A stretch of 46,925 nucleotides of DNA from Skermanella stibiiresistens SB22 (lineage in GTDB: Bacteria; Pseudomonadota; Alphaproteobacteria; Azospirillales; Azospirillaceae). The DNA is taken from the NCBI RefSeq assembly GCF_000576635.1, contig NZ_AVFL01000041.1, forward strand, positions 1-46,925. The letters run 5' to 3'. The notes under the pieces were generated by a model. The model saw only the letters and a list, made by a program, of their open reading frames with translations, was not told where the DNA came from and ran no database searches. Within the stretch, counting starts at the first letter, position 1. Every line of letters starts with the position of its first letter. The translations under genes and the position numbers were made by a program. Below, piece after piece: positions 8,711-15,668 of this stretch.

Positions 8711-8799
8711 TAAGCTCGCTGGATGACCAGGCCCGCCGAATAGACGGAGTAGCAGAGCCGATCCTCGAGGGGCACCGGGCGGTTGGGTTTATCGGACAT
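8711..8799 (-). pseudogene. Truncated 5' end of a MarR/OhrR-type transcriptional regulator
   Basis: An ATG at 8799 with GAGGAG seven bases upstream opens a frame reading MSDKPNRPVPLEDRLCYSV then YSAGLVIQRA. This closely resembles the N-terminal helix of MarR/OhrR regulators, which continue with a Y-[KR]-P-L-L motif into the winged helix. After codon 29 the host sequence is TA, compatible with the expected Tyr codon. The IS inverted repeat starts there and supplies a stop at 8710-8712. No DNA-binding domain remains, and the missing part is not found on the other side of the IS. The gene diverges from the hydrolase at 8936, the usual layout for a local repressor and its target. Confidence 0.72.
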
Positions 8800-8840
8800 G
8801 ATGGACTCCTCACCATCCATATAGCACGTCCGACATAATT

Positions 8841-8854
8841 GTTATCACGATAAA
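8841..8854. promoter_or_regulatory. Operator-like palindrome, copy 1
   Basis: GTTATCACGATAAA is a near-perfect palindrome sharing TTATC(A/G)CGATAA with a second copy 55 bp downstream. It lies between the truncated regulator gene and the hydrolase gene. Symmetric sites of this size in a divergent promoter are typical MarR-family operators. The link to the lost regulator is an inference. Confidence 0.55.
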
Positions 8855-8895
8855 TATTGTGCTGGACGCGCCTTGTCCACTGAGCTATATAAGTA

Positions 8896-8909
8896 GTTAT
8901 CGCGATAAC
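8896..8909. promoter_or_regulatory. Operator-like palindrome, copy 2 (perfect)
   Basis: GTTATCGCGATAAC is a perfect 14-bp palindrome centred about 33 bp upstream of the TTG start of the hydrolase gene, next to an AT-rich TATATAA stretch (8886-8892) that could belong to the promoter core. Its position would let a bound dimer block transcription of the hydrolase. Confidence 0.62.
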
Positions 8910-8935
8910 ATTTATTACATATGAAGGAGCCAACG

Positions 8936-9736
8936 TTGATCACGAAAACGCGCAACCTCTTTGCCGCCCTGACAGTCGCTGCAAGCGTCGTCGGCGCTGG
9001 CGCCGTTCAGGCGCAGCCCACCCTCCCCTCCACTTCCGCACAACCTGTCAGGAACATCGTGCTGGTGCATGGCGCCTTCGCCGACGGTTCGGGATGGCGC
9101 GGCGTGTATGACGAACTCACCGCTCGAGGATACAAGGTCAACATCGTCCAGAACCCGCTGACGTCGCTCGCCGACGATGTCGCGGCGACCCGCCGCGTGC
9201 TTGATCGGCAGGATGGTCCGGTCATCCTCGTCGGCCACTCCTACGGCGGCACGGTCATCACCGAGGCGGGCTCCGATCCCCGTGTGGCGGGTTTGGTCTA
9301 TGTCGCCGCCCTCGCGCCGGATACCGGTGAGTCGACGCTCGACCAGTTCGCCGAGATCCCGCCGCCGCCCAACTTCGTCATCGAGGAGCAGTCGGACGGG
9401 TTCGGTTTCGTGAACGGTCCGAAGTTCAAAGCCGGCTTCGCCGCCGACACGAGCGACGCCGACGCGGCATTCATGCGCGACTCCCAGGTGCCGATCGCGA
9501 TGTCGGCCTTCAAAGCCAAGGTCACGCAGGCGGCGTGGCGGGTCAAACCCAGTTGGTTCGTCGTGGCGACGGAAGATGGCGCGATCGATCCGAAGCTCCT
9601 GCGCAAGACGGCGCAACGCATGGGAGCGGACACCGAGGAGGTGAAGGGCAGCCACGCCGTCTTCTTGACGCAGCCCAAAGCCGTCGCGGACGTGATCGAC
9701 AGGGCCGCCAAGCATGAGGCGCACGCGCCACGTTGA
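8936..9736 (+). CDS. Exported alpha/beta hydrolase
   Basis: This is a 266-residue alpha/beta-fold hydrolase with a Sec signal peptide (KTRNLFAALTVAASVVGAG... ending VQAQ). An ATG at 8921 is in frame, but it overlaps the Shine-Dalgarno AGGAG (8925-8929). The TTG at 8936, six bases after it, is the better start. The fold shows NIVLVHGAFADGSGWRGVY with the oxyanion strand, the nucleophile elbow GHSYGG (Ser near 102), an acid in the region VVATEDGAIDP and the catalytic His in KGSHAVFLTQP. Such proteins are usually annotated as esterase or hydrolase, and the substrate cannot be read from the sequence. It was probably controlled by the divergent MarR-type gene, now truncated. Confidence 0.85.
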   Translation: MITKTRNLFAALTVAASVVGAGAVQAQPTLPSTSAQPVRNIVLVHGAFADGSGWRGVYDELTARGYKVNIVQNPLTSLADDVAATRRVLDRQDGPVILVGHSYGGTVITEAGSDPRVAGLVYVAALAPDTGESTLDQFAEIPPPPNFVIEEQSDGFGFVNGPKFKAGFAADTSDADAAFMRDSQVPIAMSAFKAKVTQAAWRVKPSWFVVATEDGAIDPKLLRKTAQRMGADTEEVKGSHAVFLTQPKAVADVIDRAAKHEAHAPR

Positions 9737-9753
9737 GGCGCGGGAAGCATCTC

Positions 9754-9778
9754 CCCTGACGGCCTCGCGCCGTCAGGG
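9754..9778. terminator. Bidirectional terminator hairpin between convergent genes
   Basis: CCCTGACGGC, a 5-base loop and GCCGTCAGGG form a perfect 10-bp stem between the hydrolase and the convergent sensor kinase. The kinase stop codon (9773-9775) lies inside the right arm. There is no long T run, so it may act as a weak or Rho-assisted terminator for both genes. Confidence 0.65.
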
Positions 9779-12295
9779 CGAAATCCGGCTTTCCAGGCAC
9801 TGTGCCAGTGCTCCCGCGAGTTCCGTTGTGACCAGAGGACAATGCACCACGTCGGTCACGCCGGCGGCGGCCAAGGCCGGGGCGTCGATACCGCGCGCCG
9901 ACCCTGTCGCCAGGATGATCGGCAAGCCCGGCGCCGCCCGATGTAGAATAGCCGCGCCTTCGATCGCGGTTCTCTGGGGATGGCAGACCAAGGCGGCATC
10001 GAACCGCATTCGCGCCGATCGGCACGCCTTCGCCGCTTCGGCCTGTTCGGTGAAGCCTACCGGTTCATAGCCGAGCGCCGCCAGGATCTCCTCGTTCCGG
10101 AGCAGGCGTTCACGCTCGCCATCCAGGATGAGAATCGTCTCACCGCCGCCACGGCGTGTCGTGGTGGCGGAGGGTCGGCTCTGGATGTGTCCTGCCTGAT
10201 ATCGAGCCGGTGCGGCGTAGGGCAGCAAAATCTCGAAGCGGGTTCCCTCGCCGGCCGCGCTTCGCACCGTTATGGCTCCACCAAGTTCCCGGACGATCTG
10301 GCGCGCCGTAGCGAGGCCCAACCCGTTTCCCGCAAGGCGGGTCGTGAAGAACGGTTCGAAGATGCGCTCCAGCGTGGTCTCGTCCATGCCGCGTCCGACA
10401 TCGCTGACCGAAACCGACACGTACTGGCCGGGGCCGAGGTCGTCCTGCCCGTGCCGGAACACGGTTTTCGACGCACGGACATCCAAGTCGATTTCAATGG
10501 TTCCGGTTCCCTCCATCGCCTGTGCGGCGTTGTTGCAGAGGTTGAGAAAGACCTGCTGCAGCCGGGCCGGGTCCGCCAGGACGACCATCTCCTGGGGAAC
10601 CTCCCGAACCGTCACCTCGACCTCGGCCGAAAGCCCTGGAAGCGAGGCCTGAAACATCGATACCGTCTCCTCGATCAGGTCTCGGACACGGACCCGTTCC
10701 CGCTTGTCAGCTCCGGCACGGCCGAATGTGAGGATCTGGTCGACAAGGTCTCGTGCCCGTTCGCCCGCGCGCCGGATCTCGTCGAGGCTGGCCGCGGTCC
10801 GGCTTTCCGGTGTCACATGGGCTTGCGCTATCTCCGCGTACCCCAGGATGGCGCCAGCGATGTTGTTGAAGTTATGGGCCACCCCGCTGGCGAGCGCGCC
10901 GACGGTTTCCATGCGGCGGGCTTGCTGAAGCCTCGCCTCCAGCCGCTGCTTTTCGCGGCTGAGGGTCTCTCGGTCGAGGGCGCTGGCGATGGCGTCGAAC
11001 GCCGTGCGGAACATGCCGTATCCGTCGCCCCGGGCCAGGGAGCCTTGGCGCATGGCATCGAAACCGAGAACGGCACCGGGACATTCGTCGCTGAAGGATG
11101 GGATGCACAGCCAGCCGCGCAGGCCGACGGCCGCCAGGAGATCCATGTCGCCTCCGCGGGACAGGTGATCGACCCGTGGGATGTGGATGGTCCCATCCTG
11201 CTCCGGCATCGACCGCCGCGCGAGATCCAAGGCGCCTTCTGGCCAACCGGCGGGCAGGGTGTCCGGAGTGCCGGACCACTGGTAAACCTGCGGCGGATCG
11301 CCTTCGATGACGAAGTAGGCCCGATCCGCCGATATGAGCGCCGCGAGTTCCTCCAGCGCACGCTCGATGTGGTGGCGGACCTCATCCGGCCGGGAGGTGA
11401 TGAAACGCGTCGAGATGCCCGCGATCACATGCTCGAAATCTGCCCGCAGGCGAAGCGCCCGTGCCCTCGATTGAAGCTGGATGCCGAGATAGACCAGCAG
11501 GCAGACCAGCACCACCGACATGCCATACAGGATGTTCCGAAACATTTCGGCCGCGTTCTCCGAAGCGCCCGCGCGCGCGACGACAAGGTCGCGGACGCGC
11601 TCCTGATGACGCCCTCCAGCCGACGAGAACATCTCCTTCAGGATGCCGTCCGTTTCCGGCAGCAGGTTCCGGAGCATCCGGGCATGCTCGATCAACGGTT
11701 TGGAGGCGGGGGATTCCCAGCCTGGCGGGCCACCAGCTGATGGGCCGTCCGCCGGTGGGCCGCCCAATTGCATCGCCCTGAGCCGCGCGTCGACATCCGC
11801 GACGGTTGGAGCGGAGGAGTCGAGCGTCAGATGCAGGATGGCGGCCGCCAGACCGCTGACCTGGGCTGCCCGGTTCCTGTCCCGCTCCTCCTTGATCAAG
11901 CGCTCGCCGAACACGATGAAATAAGCGAGCGAGTTTTGCAGCAGCGCGTTCCGGCTCTTGAACTGTTCCGTCAATCCCTCGGACTTGTCGACGGACCTCA
12001 TCACCTCGTCGATCGCGGTGGCGATCTCGGGATATTGGCCAGTCGTTTCGCGCAGGCGGGTCACCGCGTCGCGCATCTCGTTGATTTCCAGGACCAGGGG
12101 ATCATAGTTGCGCAGCAAGCCCGAGCGCGCGCTGAGCACGTCGCGATGAAGCGCGCTTTCCGCCTTCTCCAGACGGTCGATCGCCAGCAGGGCATCCTGG
12201 GACGTTCCCACCTCGGCGCTCATGCCACGCAAGGCCACCCAGGTCAGCAGGATCAGCAGCGTCGCGGCGGCGGTGACTGTCAAGCCGGTTCTCAC
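9773..12295 (-). CDS. VirA-like hybrid sensor histidine kinase with degenerate receiver
   Basis: This is an 840-residue membrane kinase. The frame is open further upstream, but the GTG at 12295 overlaps the stop of the preceding gene as GTGA, and MRTGLTVTAAATLLILLTW fits a membrane start. Order: TM1 (about 4-22), a helical periplasmic domain, TM2 (about 253-271), and a GAF-like domain (about 300-450). Then come a HisKA motif GALASGVAHNFNNIAGAI (His 474), an HATPase with FLNLCNNAAQAM, DVGRGMD and GNGLGLATA, and a C-terminal receiver. The receiver has lost its acidic pair (LDGE), its phospho-acceptor Asp (Cys near 771 in ALVCHPQ) and its Lys (HCPL near 819), so it probably cannot be phosphorylated. 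It is translationally coupled to the di-haem protein gene and likely partners with the regulator at 13484. Confidence 0.85.
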   Translation of the reverse strand: MRTGLTVTAAATLLILLTWVALRGMSAEVGTSQDALLAIDRLEKAESALHRDVLSARSGLLRNYDPLVLEINEMRDAVTRLRETTGQYPEIATAIDEVMRSVDKSEGLTEQFKSRNALLQNSLAYFIVFGERLIKEERDRNRAAQVSGLAAAILHLTLDSSAPTVADVDARLRAMQLGGPPADGPSAGGPPGWESPASKPLIEHARMLRNLLPETDGILKEMFSSAGGRHQERVRDLVVARAGASENAAEMFRNILYGMSVVLVCLLVYLGIQLQSRARALRLRADFEHVIAGISTRFITSRPDEVRHHIERALEELAALISADRAYFVIEGDPPQVYQWSGTPDTLPAGWPEGALDLARRSMPEQDGTIHIPRVDHLSRGGDMDLLAAVGLRGWLCIPSFSDECPGAVLGFDAMRQGSLARGDGYGMFRTAFDAIASALDRETLSREKQRLEARLQQARRMETVGALASGVAHNFNNIAGAILGYAEIAQAHVTPESRTAASLDEIRRAGERARDLVDQILTFGRAGADKRERVRVRDLIEETVSMFQASLPGLSAEVEVTVREVPQEMVVLADPARLQQVFLNLCNNAAQAMEGTGTIEIDLDVRASKTVFRHGQDDLGPGQYVSVSVSDVGRGMDETTLERIFEPFFTTRLAGNGLGLATARQIVRELGGAITVRSAAGEGTRFEILLPYAAPARYQAGHIQSRPSATTTRRGGGETILILDGERERLLRNEEILAALGYEPVGFTEQAEAAKACRSARMRFDAALVCHPQRTAIEGAAILHRAAPGLPIILATGSARGIDAPALAAAGVTDVVHCPLVTTELAGALAQCLESRISP

Positions 12296-13299
12296 CGCGG
12301 TTCTCCGACCGGCTGCCCCCGAAACTCGCCGGTGAGCGTCCGCAGGAACGCCACGATCACCTCCGCCTGCCGATCGGTCAGCTCCGAATTGAGCTGCGCC
12401 CGGGCCATCTTGCGAACCGCGACGTCGAGTGTCGAAGCGCTGCCGTCGTGGAAATAAGGCGGCGTGGTCGCGACATTGCGCAGGCTGGGTACGCGCAGGA
12501 CGGCCGGCTCCGGCGCTGCGAGCGGATGGAAGATCCCATGCCGCTGGAATAGGTTGCCGCCGACATTGACGCCCTGATGGCAGGATGCGCATCCAAGCGA
12601 TTTGAATTGCCGATACCCTTCGATCTCGTCGTCCGACAGGGCTGTCGCGTCGCCGCCGAGCCAGCGGTCGAACCGGCCGCCGGGCGTCACCAAGGATCGT
12701 TGGAATGCCGCGAGGGCACCAAGCAGTCCCGCTGCGTCAGGATCACGTCCGAACGCGGCGCGGAACCGGCCAACCATCTCAGGATCCCGCTTCAGCTTGC
12801 CAACCGCGTCGTCGATGCCGCCGCCCATGATCCGGGGGTTCTCGATCAACGCCCGCGCTTGGTCCTCAAGGGTGCGGAAGCCACCTTCCCAGTTGAGCCG
12901 GAAGCTGAGCGCCGCGTTGAAGACGGTGCTGGTATTGAGCGGAAGGTCGGACCCGTCGAGCGCCTTGTCGCGGACATTCGCGGTCGCCCCGTTGCCGCCC
13001 AGATCATGGCATGTGGCACAGCTTCGCGAATTGCCGAGCGAAAGACGGGGGTCTCCAAACAGGCGTTCGCCAAGCGAAACCTTGAGCGGATCCTCCGGCC
13101 GTGGCTCCGGGACCGGCGACACCGGCTCTTCGGCGGCGGCATGCCGCTCCAGCGGCAGCACCTGGACCGGCAGGAGCGATCCAACCAATAGGACGGCCAC
13201 ATAGACGCCGGTCGCGCGACGGAGCACCGCCCGCCGGCGCGAAGTCCTCGCGTTGGTTTTTGTTGTTGTCGGGGGACCGTCTTTCACCTTCGAAAACAT
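12292..13299 (-). CDS. Di-haem cytochrome c peroxidase family protein
   Basis: This is a 335-residue periplasmic protein with two c-type haem motifs, CATCH (residues 94-98) and CASCH (237-241), spaced as in bacterial cytochrome c peroxidases and MauG relatives. A hydrophobic N-terminal segment (about 30-50) acts as signal or anchor. Family blocks include GERLFGDPRLS, TSTVFNAALS, FRTLEDQA, VPSLRNVATTPPYFHDGS and a late Met (KMARAQL) that could ligate a haem. GGAG six bases upstream supports the start. The gene is the first of a two-gene operon with the VirA-like kinase, and a vir-box-like site lies about 80 bp upstream. It may reduce peroxide, or it may feed a redox signal to the kinase. Confidence 0.87.
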   Translation of the reverse strand: MFSKVKDGPPTTTKTNARTSRRRAVLRRATGVYVAVLLVGSLLPVQVLPLERHAAAEEPVSPVPEPRPEDPLKVSLGERLFGDPRLSLGNSRSCATCHDLGGNGATANVRDKALDGSDLPLNTSTVFNAALSFRLNWEGGFRTLEDQARALIENPRIMGGGIDDAVGKLKRDPEMVGRFRAAFGRDPDAAGLLGALAAFQRSLVTPGGRFDRWLGGDATALSDDEIEGYRQFKSLGCASCHQGVNVGGNLFQRHGIFHPLAAPEPAVLRVPSLRNVATTPPYFHDGSASTLDVAVRKMARAQLNSELTDRQAEVIVAFLRTLTGEFRGQPVGEPR

Positions 13300-13376
13300 T
13301 GCTTCTCCGACAAGAGGCGTTTCCCGGGAGACTGACGGCGACTGGTTACGGGATTGTCACGGCTGTGGACCATGAT

Positions 13377-13390
13377 GTTACAATTGTAAC
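13377..13390. promoter_or_regulatory. vir-box-like palindrome upstream of the peroxidase-kinase operon
   Basis: GTTACAATTGTAAC is a perfect 14-bp palindrome 78 bp upstream of the di-haem peroxidase start. It matches every position of the vir-box consensus bound by Agrobacterium VirG (RYTNCAATTGHAAY, from memory of the literature). The neighbouring response regulator is VirG-like, so autoregulation of this signalling module is plausible. The match is seen directly; the regulator assignment is inferred. Confidence 0.65.
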
Positions 13391-13483
13391 CCGGCGAGAC
13401 GTTCGCTGCCCATATATCATGCTCACGCGCAGGCGGGACGGCGTTGTTTCCTCAAGAAACATCGCGGCTTCGTCTTGTCGGGT

Positions 13484-14299
13484 TCAAAATGGCTCGACGG
13501 CGAGTGTGAAGACATACCCGACGCCACGCTCCGTCCTGATCACGCGAGGGGCACTCGCGTCGATCTCGAGCTTCCGGCGCAACCGAAGAACCTGGACATC
13601 TATGCTGCGGTCGAAGATGTCCTCGTGGACCCGCGTGGCCTGAAGCAGATGCTCGCGCGTCAACGGTCGCCGCGGCGCTTCGAGGAACGCGAGCAACAGC
13701 GCATACTCACCCTTTGTCAGCGAGACCGGAGCGCCGGCGGGATCGAGAAGCTGCCGGGCGCGGCGTTCGAGTTGCCAGCCGCCGAACCGGTATCCGCCAC
13801 GCTCCGGATCGCGGGACCGCGCCGCCCGTCCCATCTCCTGGCGCCTCAACACCGCCCGGACCCGTGCCAGCAGTTCCCGCAGGCTGAAGGGCTTGGTCAC
13901 ATAATCGTCCGCGCCAAGTTCCAGGCCGATCACGCGATCGATCTCGTCGCGCCGATGACCCGTCATGATGATGATGGGAACGTCGGAACTGGATCTGATC
14001 TGCCTCAGCAGGTCCAGCCCGTTATCCTGGCCGAGCCGCAGGTCCAGGATGATCGCGCTGGGGTGAACGCCTTTGAAATACCGGCACATCTCTTGTCCGT
14101 TGGCCACCGCGCTGGCCGGAACATCATGATCCTGGAAATAGCCGGTGACCATGCGCCGCATCGCCGGGTCGTCGTCGACGACAAGGATGTAGCCCGCCTT
14201 CGGTTCGTCTCCGCCCGACCTGCCGCCGCCGTAAGCCCGATCATCGGAAGCCGTTTCCAAATCCTCGGCACTTCCTGGCATTCGTCGCCGCGATTCCAT
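13484..14299 (-). CDS. OmpR/VirG-like two-component response regulator
   Basis: This is a 271-residue regulator with an N-terminal receiver and a C-terminal winged-helix DNA-binding domain. The receiver has the acidic pocket VVDDDP (42-44), phospho-acceptor Asp 86 in AIILDLRLG, the Thr/Ser switch in IIIMTGH and Lys 136 in VTKPF. The effector domain shows VSLTKGEYALLLAFLEAP, PLTREHLLQATR and SIDVQVLRLRRKLE to GVGYVF. The ATG at 14299 has GGAG five bases upstream; the first 35 residues are a non-conserved extension. It lies upstream of and parallel to the peroxidase and kinase genes and is the obvious cognate regulator of the VirA-like kinase. The vir-box at 13377 is its likely target. Confidence 0.87.
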   Translation of the reverse strand: MESRRRMPGSAEDLETASDDRAYGGGRSGGDEPKAGYILVVDDDPAMRRMVTGYFQDHDVPASAVANGQEMCRYFKGVHPSAIILDLRLGQDNGLDLLRQIRSSSDVPIIIMTGHRRDEIDRVIGLELGADDYVTKPFSLRELLARVRAVLRRQEMGRAARSRDPERGGYRFGGWQLERRARQLLDPAGAPVSLTKGEYALLLAFLEAPRRPLTREHLLQATRVHEDIFDRSIDVQVLRLRRKLEIDASAPRVIRTERGVGYVFTLAVEPF

Positions 14300-14597
14300 A
14301 GAGTCTCCACTTTGCTGCCGGACAGGTTCCGTGCCGCTCCTGAATGGGGAGACGGCGCTGCCTGTCGGAAGATCGAGCGGGCCTGTCCGAATACCGCGAA
14401 GGCCGGATGCAGGTCATGTCCGTACGATCTACGCTCGGTGGTGAATAGCAGCCCGGAAGGACAGGCGTCAAAGTCTAGAAAGTGCATGTCCGAGTTCGAC
14501 ATATTTGCAGCTGGATAGTACTATATTTAACTCGATAGTGAAAAGCTGTGTGGCACGACGCGGATTTTGGCGGCGTATTATTCAATGCTAACCGATT
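14300..14597. other. Intergenic region between the T6SS left operon end and the response regulator
   Basis: About 300 bp, markedly AT-richer than its surroundings near 14500-14600, must hold the promoter of the leftward response regulator gene and the 3' end of the tssG transcript. A TAGTACTA palindrome occurs near 14516. No clear terminator with a T run, no second vir-box and no gene were found. Confidence 0.4.
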
Positions 14598-15668
14598 TTA
14601 TGACGATTTCCAATGGAGTGGCGTGAGCGTCAAATCCTCGGCATCGCTTTCGTCCGAACGGCGGCCCAGCCATGTGGTCCAGCCAAGCCGTCCCTGACGG
14701 CCAAGTTTCAGGTGCGGAACCTGATCGGCGCGGAGGACGAGCCCGAGCGTCCAGTCCAGTTCATCGCCGACATAGTTGCGCACCAACGGCACCGTCAGGC
14801 CGACGCTCTCGCCACCGGGCAGCAGCCGCTCATACTCTTCCAGGGTCAGCGGACCCATGACGATGCGGAAGCGGTGGTGGAACAACCTGATGCGCCGGCC
14901 CACCGTGGCGGTCACGCCGAGCGTTCCGTTCTCGGGATCCGAGCCGAGTGCCAGACGCTGGCCCGGCGCGATCTCGACCCATTTCGGATCGAACTCCTGG
15001 ATATCGACAGGCATCGCGAAGAAGCCGCTCAGGATCGCCTGGAGCCCTTCGGCGTTGCGGGTGTGGGAACCGATGCGCCCGGCGAAGTGCAGTTTGGCCA
15101 GATCGGGCATCCCGTCCCGGCCCCGAAGCTCCTGCATGCCATAGCCGGCCAAGGCGCCGATCTGGGCCGCGAAGGCATCGTCGCCGGGCCGGTCGTGGGA
15201 GACAGTCGGCTCGCTCGCCGCCCAGGCGCGGAACAGCAGGGAGGCCATGCGGTGATGGAAGATGTCGCCGAAGCGGGCGAACGCTTCATCGCCGGCGTTG
15301 TGGAGACGCTGATGGGCATATTCGGTCAGGTGCGACGGCAGCGGACCATTGGGACCGAACAGGCCGAAGAAGAAGGTCATGATCCGGGTACGGTCGCCGT
15401 CCGTCCTGACGCTTTCCAGGGCGCGGGGCGGGAAGATCGTGCTCGGGAACTGGCCGAGCCGAACCGGGTCCTCCTCCGGATGGCGCGACTCCCCGATCCT
15501 CGGACCGGTTGGCGAACCGGCGTCGATACGGCGCAGCAGCGCGAAGAAATCGAATTTCTCGGGTGCCCGGCTCGCCTCCCGGAGGATTTCGGACAGGGCG
15601 TCGTTTATCGGCGGGACCGCGGCGTCGGGCATCAGGCCAGACGCCGCCGTCCCAGTTTCATCGGCCAT
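14598..15668 (-). CDS. tssG: T6SS baseplate protein TssG (VasB/ImpH)
   Basis: This is a 356-residue T6SS baseplate wedge subunit. The frame is open to 15776, but the ATG at 15668 with GGGGAG eight bases upstream gives MADETGTAASG, and tssG then overlaps the end of tssF by 37 bp. Family landmarks are FDFFALLRRIDA near the N-terminus, RIMTFFFGLFGPNGPLPSHLTEYA, FHHRMASLLFRAWA and LPGGESVGLTVPLVRNYVGDE near the C-terminus. It is the last gene of the leftward operon. With TssE, TssF and TssK it forms the platform on which the Hcp tube and sheath are built. Confidence 0.9.
   Translation of the reverse strand: MADETGTAASGLMPDAAVPPINDALSEILREASRAPEKFDFFALLRRIDAGSPTGPRIGESRHPEEDPVRLGQFPSTIFPPRALESVRTDGDRTRIMTFFFGLFGPNGPLPSHLTEYAHQRLHNAGDEAFARFGDIFHHRMASLLFRAWAASEPTVSHDRPGDDAFAAQIGALAGYGMQELRGRDGMPDLAKLHFAGRIGSHTRNAEGLQAILSGFFAMPVDIQEFDPKWVEIAPGQRLALGSDPENGTLGVTATVGRRIRLFHHRFRIVMGPLTLEEYERLLPGGESVGLTVPLVRNYVGDELDWTLGLVLRADQVPHLKLGRQGRLGWTTWLGRRSDESDAEDLTLTPLHWKSS

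Noticed and set aside
8873-8892. TTGTCC and TATATAA as a -35/-10 pair for the hydrolase
   Set aside because: The spacing is about 8 bases, far from 17; only the TATATAA stretch was kept as a loose hint.
9980-11740. 586-codon rightward frame opposite the sensor kinase
   Set aside because: Antisense to a kinase with all catalytic motifs in place; no family resemblance.
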